From contig CAZZLK010000017.1 in NCBI GenBank assembly GCA_964655195.1, positions 1 through 6,905 on the forward strand: a stretch of 6,905 bases of DNA. The letters run 5' to 3'. Of the stretch, positions 1-6,654 are shown piece by piece (position 1 is the first letter of the stretch; every line of letters begins with the position of its first letter). Position numbers and translations under genes: made by a program. The DNA is from DUMJ01 sp964655195. GTDB lineage: Bacteria; DUMJ01. Under the pieces are notes generated by a model. The model was given only the letters and a program-made list of their open reading frames with translations, ran no database searches and was not told the origin of the DNA.

Positions 1-216
1 TGCAGTATTATCGTGTATGATATTCTTCTTAGCTGCCTTGTCAAGAAGACTACAAACAAGACTTATCTGCGACTTTGCTGAATTTAGATCCTTTGCCTCT
101 ATATATGCCAAAAATTTCTTAACCTCGGTCTTAATTCTAGACTTAACCGCCTTATTCCTTTCAGCCTTTCTTAAAGAAGCCCTAAGTTGTTTCTTAGCAG
201 ATCTTGTATTTGGCAC
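1..216 (-). CDS. rpsT: 30S ribosomal protein S20, N-terminal 72 codons (3' end beyond window)
   Basis: Reading the minus strand from the GTG at 216-214 gives 72 uninterrupted codons starting MPNTRSAKKQLRASLRKAER. The protein is very basic and helical, with the S20 hallmarks: the N-terminal PNxxSAKK, then RNKAVKSRIKT, and near the edge LLDKAAKKNIIHDNTA, which matches the family's conserved DKAAKKGxIHxNxAAR segment. S20 binds 16S rRNA early in 30S assembly. The family is usually about 85-90 residues, so only the last 15 or so are missing. The GTG start is supported by an SD (GGAGGT, minus strand, 229-224) seven bases upstream and by alignment of the N-terminus with the family. It is transcribed divergently from the YgiQ gene. 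The plus-strand open frame over the same bases is a shadow. Confidence 0.96.
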   Translation of the reverse strand, partial: MPNTRSAKKQLRASLRKAERNKAVKSRIKTEVKKFLAYIEAKDLNSAKSQISLVCSLLDKAAKKNIIHDNTA

Positions 217-256
217 CTATTCAACCTCCGTCCTTTCATTCAATTTTTCTTTAGAG

Positions 257-286
257 AGTATACCACAACTTCACCAAAACTTTCAA
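257..286 (-). promoter_or_regulatory. Predicted sigma-70-type promoter of rpsT
   Basis: On the minus strand there is a -35 TTGAAA (286-281), an 18-base spacer and a -10 TATACT (262-257). The -10 is preceded by TGG, giving an extended -10 (TGn). The expected start point is near 250, giving a leader of about 30 bases before the GTG start. The fit to consensus is good and the location is right for a ribosomal protein gene. Confidence 0.7.
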
Positions 287-297
287 GAGCCATCCAT

Positions 298-327
298 TTG
301 ACAAACTTCAAGATTTATCTGTAGAAT
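298..327 (+). promoter_or_regulatory. Predicted sigma-70-type promoter of the YgiQ-family gene
   Basis: A perfect -35 TTGACA (298-303) is followed by an 18-base spacer and -10 TAGAAT (322-327, one mismatch to consensus). Transcription would start near 334 and leave a leader of about 34 bases. The -35 boxes of this promoter and the divergent rpsT promoter are only 11 bases apart. An imperfect inverted repeat (310-318 with 334-342) brackets the -10 box. Confidence 0.65.
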
Positions 328-367
328 AAGACAATGAATCTTCAGAAAGGATAACAGGTGTATCTTT

Positions 368-2131
368 ATGATTGGTTTTTTACCTATCACCTTGGAAGAG
401 GCCAGAAAAAGAGGCTGGGAAGAGTTAGACGTAATAATCGTCACAGGGGATGCCTACGTTGATCATCCATCATTTGGCTCTGCCGTAATTGGAAGAATCC
501 TTGAATACTATGGTTTTAAAGTGGGAATCCTTCCTCAGCCCGATTGGAAAGACAAGGAATCATTTAAGGTCCTGGGGAGGCCCAGACTCTTCTTCGGTAT
601 TACCGCAGGAAGTGTTGACTCGATGGTAGCCAACTATACACCAAATAAGAGAAAAAGAGAAAAAGATGCCTATACCCCAGGAGGGAATCCCGGGAAAAGA
701 CCTGATAGGGCTACGATAGTTTATTCAAATGTAGTCCATGAACTATACCCTGATATACCTATCATACTTGGTGGGCTCGAGGCAAGCTTAAGAAGATTCT
801 CTCACTATGACTTTTGGGATGATAAGGTAAGGCATTCTGTACTTTTAGATTCCAGGGCAAAGATGATTGTCTATGGAATGGGAGAAAAACAGGTGGTAGA
901 GATTGCCAGAAATCTCGCATTGGGAAGATTATGGTACGAGTTGCACCATATTCCAGGTATTGTCTTTGCACTGAAAGAGAAAGAATTTGATGATCTTTTC
1001 AGAGATAAAGATTACATAATGCTTCCATCTTTTGAAGAGGTATCAGAGGATAAAGATAGATACTTTGACTTTCAGACATTACTTATTGAGGGTATAAAAA
1101 AGAGAAAGGTCCTGGTACAGAAAGACGGAAGGAGATACATTATTCAGAATCCTCCTCCGGTATATAAAACTGAGGATCTTGACCTTATCTACTCCTTACC
1201 ATTCCAGAGACTTCCCCATCCATCTTACAAGGAGGAGATCCCTGCTTTAGATACAGTAAAGACATCTATAACTTCCCATCGAGGGTGTTTTGGCAGTTGT
1301 ACCTTCTGTTCTCTCAATCTACATCAGGGATGGCAGGTAGTTTCCAGAAGTGAAGAGTCCATTTTAAGAGAAGTAACCAGCCTAACCAGTCATAAAGAGT
1401 TTAGAGGAACCATCGATGATGTAGGTGGACCTACAGCTAATATGTATAAACTTCGATGCAAAATCTACAAAGTCCCTGGTTCATGTCCAAACAGAGATTG
1501 TCTGTTCCCAGATATCTGTAAATATCTGGAGATAGACTTCTCACCACAGCTTAGACTTTTGAAAAAGGTCAGAGAGATCCCTGGTGTAAAGCATATATTT
1601 ATTGCATCTGGAATAAGGTATGACCTTGCCCTGAAGGGTGAAGATTACATACGTGAGATAATCAAAGAAGGTTATATTGGAGGTCATCTCTCTGTCGCAC
1701 CAGAACACATCAAAGATAGCGTACTTGAGATTATGAAAAAGCCAAAATTTGAGGTCTATGAGAGATTTGTATCCAGGTTTGAAAAGACCGTAAAAAGATT
1801 TGGAAAGGAGCTCTATATTATTCCATACTTTATATCTGCCCACCCCGGAGCCACCTTGAAAGATGCTTGGGATCTTGCTATGTATGTAAAGGGTCTTGGC
1901 CACTACTTAGAGCAGATTCAGGATTATACCCCACTTCCACTTACTCCAGCATCCTGCGCCTTCTATACAGAATATCACACATTGAGGAGAGAAAAGATAT
2001 TCGTAGCAAAGACTTATACTGAAAGAAGATTGCAGAGGGCTTTGGTACAGTATAAAGACAGGAGAAACAGGGAATTCTTGCTCAGAAATAGAGATAAAAT
2101 TCCATTCCCCCTGGAAAAATTACTGAGATAA
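368..2131 (+). CDS. ygiQ: YgiQ-family (UPF0313) radical SAM protein
   Basis: A 587-residue protein with full-length family architecture. The N-terminal YgiQ-specific domain (about residues 1-270) opens with FLPIT, RGW, DVIIVTGDAYVDHPSFG and a GFKVGILPQPDW segment typical of the family. The radical SAM core follows, with the CxxxCxxC cluster ligands at Cys307, Cys311 and Cys314 (SHRGCFGSCTFCS). Further family motifs are VGGPTANMY, SVAPEH (442-447), FISAHPGAT (488-496) and the C-terminal AKTYTERRLQRALVQYKD, in the short DUF3362-like tail. The cluster should bind 4Fe-4S and cleave S-adenosylmethionine to a 5'-deoxyadenosyl radical. The substrate of this family is not established, so no pathway is assigned. 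Four more cysteines (364, 373, 378, 384) lie after the core motif. The ATG has a modest SD (AGGTG, 356-360) seven bases upstream. No convincing terminator follows. It looks monocistronic, since the next gene has its own promoter. Confidence 0.95.
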   Translation: MIGFLPITLEEARKRGWEELDVIIVTGDAYVDHPSFGSAVIGRILEYYGFKVGILPQPDWKDKESFKVLGRPRLFFGITAGSVDSMVANYTPNKRKREKDAYTPGGNPGKRPDRATIVYSNVVHELYPDIPIILGGLEASLRRFSHYDFWDDKVRHSVLLDSRAKMIVYGMGEKQVVEIARNLALGRLWYELHHIPGIVFALKEKEFDDLFRDKDYIMLPSFEEVSEDKDRYFDFQTLLIEGIKKRKVLVQKDGRRYIIQNPPPVYKTEDLDLIYSLPFQRLPHPSYKEEIPALDTVKTSITSHRGCFGSCTFCSLNLHQGWQVVSRSEESILREVTSLTSHKEFRGTIDDVGGPTANMYKLRCKIYKVPGSCPNRDCLFPDICKYLEIDFSPQLRLLKKVREIPGVKHIFIASGIRYDLALKGEDYIREIIKEGYIGGHLSVAPEHIKDSVLEIMKKPKFEVYERFVSRFEKTVKRFGKELYIIPYFISAHPGATLKDAWDLAMYVKGLGHYLEQIQDYTPLPLTPASCAFYTEYHTLRREKIFVAKTYTERRLQRALVQYKDRRNREFLLRNRDKIPFPLEKLLR

Positions 2132-2192
2132 TCAGAGATTAAAAAAGTTTTTATAAAAGCCAGAGGAAATAAAACTATAACTTGATACTTTT

Positions 2193-2209
2193 AATTGCAG
2201 GTAGCAATT
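2193..2209. promoter_or_regulatory. Candidate operator: palindrome upstream of the transporter promoter
   Basis: A perfect inverted repeat AATTGC-N5-GCAATT lies five bases upstream of the -35 box of the transporter promoter. Its centre is about 50 bases before the expected transcription start, a usual position for an activator or an upstream repressor site. It is not followed by a T-run on either strand, so it is a poor intrinsic terminator for the upstream gene. No regulator gene is visible in the window, and I do not recognise the half-site as that of a known family. Confidence 0.35.
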
Positions 2210-2214
2210 CAGGC

Positions 2215-2244
2215 TTGACAGATCCGTCTATCTAATGGTATATT
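2215..2244 (+). promoter_or_regulatory. Predicted strong promoter of the ABC transporter operon
   Basis: A perfect -35 TTGACA (2215-2220), an 18-base spacer and -10 TATATT (2239-2244) preceded by TGG (extended -10). The TGGTATA core is the same as in the rpsT promoter. Transcription should start near 2251, which leaves a 5' leader of about 155 bases before the binding-protein gene. Confidence 0.75.
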
Positions 2245-2250
2245 AAAATC

Positions 2251-2408
2251 ATAAGTAAGGTAATGAGGAGGTGATGCTGAAGAGAGGATTCAACTTATCT
2301 ATAAAAAGACTTTTACCTTAAATTATACGTCTAGTAACCCTTATAGGGAAGGCCATTTCAGGACGTTTAAGAGATGAAAATTTTATAAAAGAGGAGGGAA
2401 AAGGTTTT
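2251..2408 (+). promoter_or_regulatory. Structured 5' leader of the transporter operon
   Basis: This covers the untranslated stretch between the predicted start point and the binding-protein ATG. In order it holds: an 8-base arm TAAGGTAA (2256-2263); a perfect 10-base SD, AGGAGGTGAT (2266-2275); the complementary arm TTACCTTA (2313-2320); a second stem, TTA-T-ACGTCT (2323-2332) with GGACGT-T-TAA (2361-2370), containing one T:T mismatch and one G-U pair; inside that stem a small hairpin CCCT-TAT-AGGG (2338-2348); and the gene's SD GAGGAGG (2391-2397), 11 bases from the ATG. It matches no riboswitch class I can name. A 15-codon open frame (2274-2321, ATG to TAA) exists, but its ATG overlaps the SD, so translation is doubtful. 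Regulation by this leader is inferred. Confidence 0.45.
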
Positions 2409-4412
2409 ATGAGAAAGTTATTGATATGGCTAATTGCTATAAGTTTGGTGTTCAGCGTGTTTGTAGGTTTTGGATCTGTATCTTTTGCCCAGAAAGCATC
2501 TGTACCCGGTCAATATAACTCCTTTGCTGAATATGAGAAAGCGACGGGTAAGAAGATTACCAAGTTTAGCGAAGCCCCTATGCTTGCTGATTTAGTAAAG
2601 GCAAAGAAGTTACCTCCCGTAGTAGAAAGACTTCCCAAAAATCCTGTCATCATAGAACCCACCGAAGAGATTGGTAAATACGGTGGTACCTTGCGTATGA
2701 TTCATATGGCTCCAGAGAGCTTCGTCAGTAACTACGACTGGTGGGTAGAAAGAGCCTTAAGAATAAGTGCTAGAGACAGAAGGACTATAGAACCAAACGT
2801 TATAGAAAGCTGGAAGATGAGTAGAGATGGAACTGAATTTACTCTTAAGATAAGAGAGGGGCTTAAGTGGTCCGACGGAGCACCAGTAACTACAGAAGAT
2901 GTAAGATTCTGGTATGAAGATATGCTTAACAACAAGGATATATCACCGGTCTTCCCAAGAAGACCATGGAGTCATGGTGGAAAGCCTGTAAAGTGTGAGA
3001 TTGTTGACAAGTATACGTTTAAGTTCAAATTTGCTAAACCATTTGGCACGTTCCCTCTATGGCTTTCCAGGATAGATGTTGGTAATAGTATCATAGTACC
3101 AAGTCATGCACTCAAGAAGTACCACATTAAATATGCAAAGAAGGAAGACCTGGAAAGACTTATGAAAGAATATAAGTATGAGCAGTGGTTCCAGTTGTTT
3201 GCCAGATTTAGTGATAATGCTGGTCCGTGGGATGCAACCAAAGAGGTAAACTGGCCAACGCTACAACCCTGGGTAGTAACATCATATCCTTCACCCGGAA
3301 CAGTTGTACTCGAGAGGAATCCATTCTACTGGAAGATAGACACTGCAGGGAATCAGCTTCCCTATATAGATAAGATAAGGGTAGAGCTTGCAAACCAGGT
3401 CGAAACAGTAAATATGAAGATAATAGCTGGAGAGCTTGACTGGGTAGGACAGCATGATGTCTCTATCGCTTACTATCCAATATACAAGAAGCACGAGAAA
3501 GATGGAAACTATAGGGTTCTACTATGGGAAGGAACTATGACAGACAAGTATGTATTGGAGATCAATCTTACCCATGCAGATCCAGTAATGCGTAAGATCA
3601 TTCAGAATCCGCTCTTTAGAAGGGCACTATCTCTGGCAATAAATAGAGAAGAGATTAATAATGTACTTTACTTTGGTCTAGCTAAGCCTTCTGCTGCTAC
3701 AGTAGTACCTTGGTCTGCTTACTATGAAGAGAAATTTGCTAAGGCTTATGCTCAGTACGATCCTAAAGAGGCTAATAAGCTGTTAGATGCTATGGGTTTA
3801 TCCAAGAGAGATAAAGAAGGGTTTAGGCTAAGACCAGATGGAAAGAGAGTTTCTATTGTCATTACTCACGCAGGTACAAGGGTTGGAGCTGCTACGGCAA
3901 AGTTTGCAGATATGATAGTTGACTATTGGAAGGCAGTTGGTATAGATGCTAGACAAAATCAGGTAGATGAACAGCTCTGGTGGGCAAAACTTCAGGCAAA
4001 CGAGTTAGACTGCTGGATCTGGCATATGGACAGAACAACAGATATGCTCTTCCCAATAGATCCTATATGGTTTGTCCCAATTCAGCAGTGGCATGGTCAT
4101 GCTCCTTTATGGGAGAGATGGTATGAAACACAGGGTGCCCAGGGTGAAAAACCCCCAGAGAATATCCTTAAACTATATGAAATCTATGAAAAGATGCAGG
4201 AGACTCTGAGTGAAAAAGACAGAATACGTCTTGGCAAGATGTTATTAGACTACAATGCAAGAGATCCGCAGGTTATAGGTGTGGCTACCGATGTCCCTGT
4301 TCCATTAGTAGTATCTAACAGATTAAGGAATGTCCCTGAAAAAGGTGTTATTGGTTGGGATACTTGGGGTGTAAGCCTCTATCACCCTGAACACTTCTTC
4401 ATAAAAGAGTAA
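2409..4412 (+). CDS. ABC transporter substrate-binding protein, family 5, probably oligosaccharide-binding
   Basis: A 667-residue exported binding protein that captures substrate outside the membrane and delivers it to the two permeases downstream. Residues 1-27 form a classic signal peptide: MRK, a hydrophobic core, and a signal peptidase I site after SFA (Ala27|Gln28). No lipobox cysteine is present. Residues 38-80 carry the APMLADLVKAKKLPP and ERLPKNP segment seen in the long branch of family 5. GKYGGTLR (89-96) starts the SBP_bac_5 domain, and ESWKMSRDGTEFTLKIREGL followed by KWSDGAPVTTEDV (about 133-165) is its signature. The protein exceeds the roughly 530 residues of classical OppA/DppA and resembles the 650-700-residue type found beside glycosidase genes, for example the alpha-galactoside binder AgpA of Sinorhizobium. 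About 26 tryptophans in the mature protein suit sugar stacking. The GH2 gene downstream supports an oligosaccharide ligand, but a peptide cannot be excluded from sequence. Confidence 0.9.
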   Translation: MRKLLIWLIAISLVFSVFVGFGSVSFAQKASVPGQYNSFAEYEKATGKKITKFSEAPMLADLVKAKKLPPVVERLPKNPVIIEPTEEIGKYGGTLRMIHMAPESFVSNYDWWVERALRISARDRRTIEPNVIESWKMSRDGTEFTLKIREGLKWSDGAPVTTEDVRFWYEDMLNNKDISPVFPRRPWSHGGKPVKCEIVDKYTFKFKFAKPFGTFPLWLSRIDVGNSIIVPSHALKKYHIKYAKKEDLERLMKEYKYEQWFQLFARFSDNAGPWDATKEVNWPTLQPWVVTSYPSPGTVVLERNPFYWKIDTAGNQLPYIDKIRVELANQVETVNMKIIAGELDWVGQHDVSIAYYPIYKKHEKDGNYRVLLWEGTMTDKYVLEINLTHADPVMRKIIQNPLFRRALSLAINREEINNVLYFGLAKPSAATVVPWSAYYEEKFAKAYAQYDPKEANKLLDAMGLSKRDKEGFRLRPDGKRVSIVITHAGTRVGAATAKFADMIVDYWKAVGIDARQNQVDEQLWWAKLQANELDCWIWHMDRTTDMLFPIDPIWFVPIQQWHGHAPLWERWYETQGAQGEKPPENILKLYEIYEKMQETLSEKDRIRLGKMLLDYNARDPQVIGVATDVPVPLVVSNRLRNVPEKGVIGWDTWGVSLYHPEHFFIKE

Positions 4413-4419
4413 GAGATTT

Positions 4420-4459
4420 TTCCAGGGAGGCGGAGTAATTTATTCCCGTCTCCCTGGAA
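4420..4459 (+). terminator. Intercistronic hairpin after the binding-protein gene (leaky terminator or mRNA stabiliser)
   Basis: Beginning eight bases after the stop codon, TTCCAGGGAG (4420-4429) pairs perfectly with CTCCCTGGAA (4450-4459). The helix continues inward through one G-U and three G-C pairs, giving 14 pairs around a 12-base loop (4434-4445). The following bases, TTCTTATTC, are T-rich but not a clean T-run. The hairpin lies between a highly expressed type of gene (binding protein) and its permeases. This placement commonly lowers downstream expression by partial termination or by protecting the upstream 3' end after processing. Confidence 0.65.
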
Positions 4460-4485
4460 TTCTTATTCAAAATGGAGGAGAAAGA

Positions 4486-5484
4486 ATGGTAGGATATCTA
4501 ATAAGACGTTTAATCTTTCTTATTCCGGTGCTCTTAATCGTTTCTATGGTTGCATATCTGGTTATAGAGCTTCCACCTGGAGATTACCTCACTACTCATA
4601 TAATGCGTCTAAGAGCAGCTGGTACACATGTTGCTGAGGATGAAATTGCAAGACTCACAAGGATGTTCGGATTGGATAAACCTCCGTATATGAGATACTT
4701 CTTATGGTTATGGAAAATTATAAGGTATGGAGATTTCGGACTGTCATTCCAGTGGAATAAACCCGTTACTGAAGTTATCGGTGAAAGGCTTGCGTTAACT
4801 ATGACTATCTCGATACTTACACTTATTTTCTCATGGGTTCTAGGTATTATAATCGGCATATACTCTGCTACTCATCAGTATTCCATATTTGATTATACAT
4901 TTACTTTCTTTGGGTTTATAGGGGTATCGATTCCCAGTTATCTACTGGCATTGGTGATAATGTATTTTGTATATACAAGATTCGGTCTTGCCATAACTGG
5001 TTTATTTTCTCCTGCTTATGCCGACGCCCCGTGGAGTATGGCTAAAGTCTTAGACCTTCTGTCCCATATATGGTTACCAATCTTGATAATAGGAACAGGT
5101 GGAACTGCCTGGATAGCAAGGATTATGAGAGGTACATTACTGGATGAGCTTAGAAAACAGTATGTTATAACTGCCAGAGCTAAGGGACTTCCGGAAAGAA
5201 AACTAGTCTTCAAATATCCTGTTAGAATTGCTATAAATCCACTGATAAGCTCTATAAGCTGGCTACTACCATCTATTATTTCTGGGGAAACGATAACCTC
5301 TATAGTCTTAAATCTCCCCACATGTGGACCTGTCCTATTCAGAGCACTAATGACTCAAGATGAGTATCTCGCTGGTAGTTTCATACTTATTCTAAGTGGG
5401 TTAGCAATTATAGGAGCATTACTGGCAGACCTAATATTGGCCTGGGTTGATCCAAGAATTAGATATGAAGGGGTTGAGAAATGA
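4486..5484 (+). CDS. ABC transporter permease, DppB/OppB-like
   Basis: A 332-residue inner-membrane subunit that forms half of the translocation channel with the next gene product. Predicted membrane segments lie near residues 9-28, 102-126, 138-164, 195-213, 253-278 and 296-320, the six-segment pattern of DppB-type permeases. The N-terminal YLIRRLIFLIPVLLIVS is typical. The EAA-like loop that docks on the ATPase is at about 226-245 (YVITARAKGL). The C-terminus has the family's LPTCGPVLFRALMTQDEYLAG and ends near WVDPRIRYE. Length is normal. The ATG is supported by GGAGG (4474-4478) seven bases upstream. It lies 73 bases after the binding-protein stop, behind a strong hairpin, and its stop overlaps the next start (ATGA), indicating coupled translation. 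Confidence 0.93.
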   Translation: MVGYLIRRLIFLIPVLLIVSMVAYLVIELPPGDYLTTHIMRLRAAGTHVAEDEIARLTRMFGLDKPPYMRYFLWLWKIIRYGDFGLSFQWNKPVTEVIGERLALTMTISILTLIFSWVLGIIIGIYSATHQYSIFDYTFTFFGFIGVSIPSYLLALVIMYFVYTRFGLAITGLFSPAYADAPWSMAKVLDLLSHIWLPILIIGTGGTAWIARIMRGTLLDELRKQYVITARAKGLPERKLVFKYPVRIAINPLISSISWLLPSIISGETITSIVLNLPTCGPVLFRALMTQDEYLAGSFILILSGLAIIGALLADLILAWVDPRIRYEGVEK

Positions 5485-6623
5485 TGAATCTATTAAATAG
5501 AAAGGCTTATGCTAACCAGAACGATGAAGAGACTTACAAGGAAGAAAAAATCTATCTAGCATCCCAATGGCAATTAATGTGGTGGAAATTTAAAAGACAT
5601 AAACTGGCAATGGTAGCTCTTGTAGTCCTGGCAGTGTTTTATTCTATAGCAATATGCTGCGAATTTGTAAGCCCAACTGATCCGTATTTGAGAAGTCAAT
5701 TTATATATGCTCCCCCTCAGAAGATACACTTTTGGGATCCAGAAACAGGATTCAGTCTTAGACCCTTTGTGTATGGATACACAATAGAGAGGGATCTGGT
5801 AACATTAGAAAACATATATAAAGAAGATAAGACAAAAAAATTTAAGGTATATTTCTTCGTAAGAGGCTTTGAATATAAGTTGTTTGGCTTATTTCCAACT
5901 AATATCCATCTTTTTGGTGTAAAAGACGGATATATATTCCTCTTTGGTACAGATCAGCTTGGAAGAGATATGTTCTCTAGGGTAATGTATGGGACAAGGA
6001 TCTCTTTGAGCGTAGGTTTAGTTGGGGTAGGACTAAGTTTTATCTTAGGACTTATCTTAGGAGGAATCTCAGGATATTTTGGTGGAGAGATCGATAATAT
6101 TATCCAGAGGATTATTGATGTACTTATCTCATTGCCCACTATTCCCTTGTGGCTAGCATTTGCAGCCGCTGTTCCCCAAGACTGGTCATCACTTAAGGTC
6201 TATTTTATAACAACTATTATACTTTCAATATTCGGTTGGACTACTCTAGCTAGAACAGTTAGAGGGAAGCTCCTCTCTATGAGGGAAGAAGATTTTGTTA
6301 TGGCTGCAAGGTTGTGCGGAGCTTCTACCTCCAGGATAATACTAAGACATATGCTTCCCGGTTTTGCTAGCTATATAATAGTCTCCTTAACACTATCCAT
6401 CCCCAATATGATTTTAGGTGAAACCGCTCTTAGTTATCTTGGAGTTGGATTACGTCCACCAGTTATAAGTTGGGGAGTTCTCTTGCAGGATGCCCAAGAT
6501 GTAAGGACTATAGGTCTTCATCCCTGGATGCTTATACCTTGCATATTTGTAGTTTTGGCAGTCTTGATGTTTAACTTCTTAGGCGATGGCTTGCGTGATG
6601 CAGCAGATCCTTATGCTAGATAA
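5481..6623 (+). CDS. ABC transporter permease, DppC/OppC-like, with extended periplasmic loop
   Basis: A 380-residue second channel subunit. A cytoplasmic N-terminus (1-40) leads to membrane segment 1 (about 42-62). The core then carries the DppC signature FGTDQLGRDMFSRVMYG (155-171), membrane segments near 176-200, 213-231, 238-258, 295-315 and 348-366, the EAA docking loop (about 271-290, DFVMAARLCGAS), and the usual ending NFLGDGLRDAADPYAR. It is longer than the roughly 300-residue DppC because about 90 residues (63-155, with LRPFVYG, FFVRG and NIHLFGV) lie between segment 1 and the core. This loop, on the outer face, recurs in the branch of permeases paired with long family-5 binding proteins and could contact them. 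The start is the first of two adjacent ATGs, overlapping the upstream stop by four bases; the second ATG (5484) is equally possible. Confidence 0.93.
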   Translation: MMNLLNRKAYANQNDEETYKEEKIYLASQWQLMWWKFKRHKLAMVALVVLAVFYSIAICCEFVSPTDPYLRSQFIYAPPQKIHFWDPETGFSLRPFVYGYTIERDLVTLENIYKEDKTKKFKVYFFVRGFEYKLFGLFPTNIHLFGVKDGYIFLFGTDQLGRDMFSRVMYGTRISLSVGLVGVGLSFILGLILGGISGYFGGEIDNIIQRIIDVLISLPTIPLWLAFAAAVPQDWSSLKVYFITTIILSIFGWTTLARTVRGKLLSMREEDFVMAARLCGASTSRIILRHMLPGFASYIIVSLTLSIPNMILGETALSYLGVGLRPPVISWGVLLQDAQDVRTIGLHPWMLIPCIFVVLAVLMFNFLGDGLRDAADPYAR

Positions 6624-6654
6624 AAACAGGAAATTACAAATTACCCAAAATAAA

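Noticed and set aside
17..301. Plus-strand 94-codon open frame at the left edge
   Set aside because: It is antisense to rpsT, which has a clear family match, start and SD on the minus strand.
1541..1903. Minus-strand 120-codon open frame inside the YgiQ gene
   Set aside because: No SD or family resemblance, and the opposite strand encodes conserved radical SAM protein motifs (SVAPEH, FISAHPGAT).
2138..2160. Terminator for the YgiQ gene in the A-run/T-run after its stop
   Set aside because: The A and T runs leave almost no loop, contain no G-C pairs and lack a following T-run after a stem, so it is not a credible intrinsic terminator.
2274..2321. 15-codon leader peptide gene as an annotated CDS
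   Set aside because: The ATG overlaps its SD, the peptide has no attenuation-type codon run, and the DNA is better explained by paired arms. Kept only as an alternative in the findings.
5016..5321. Minus-strand 101-codon open frame inside the first permease gene
   Set aside because: It is a shadow of conserved membrane and EAA-loop codons, with no start signals of its own.
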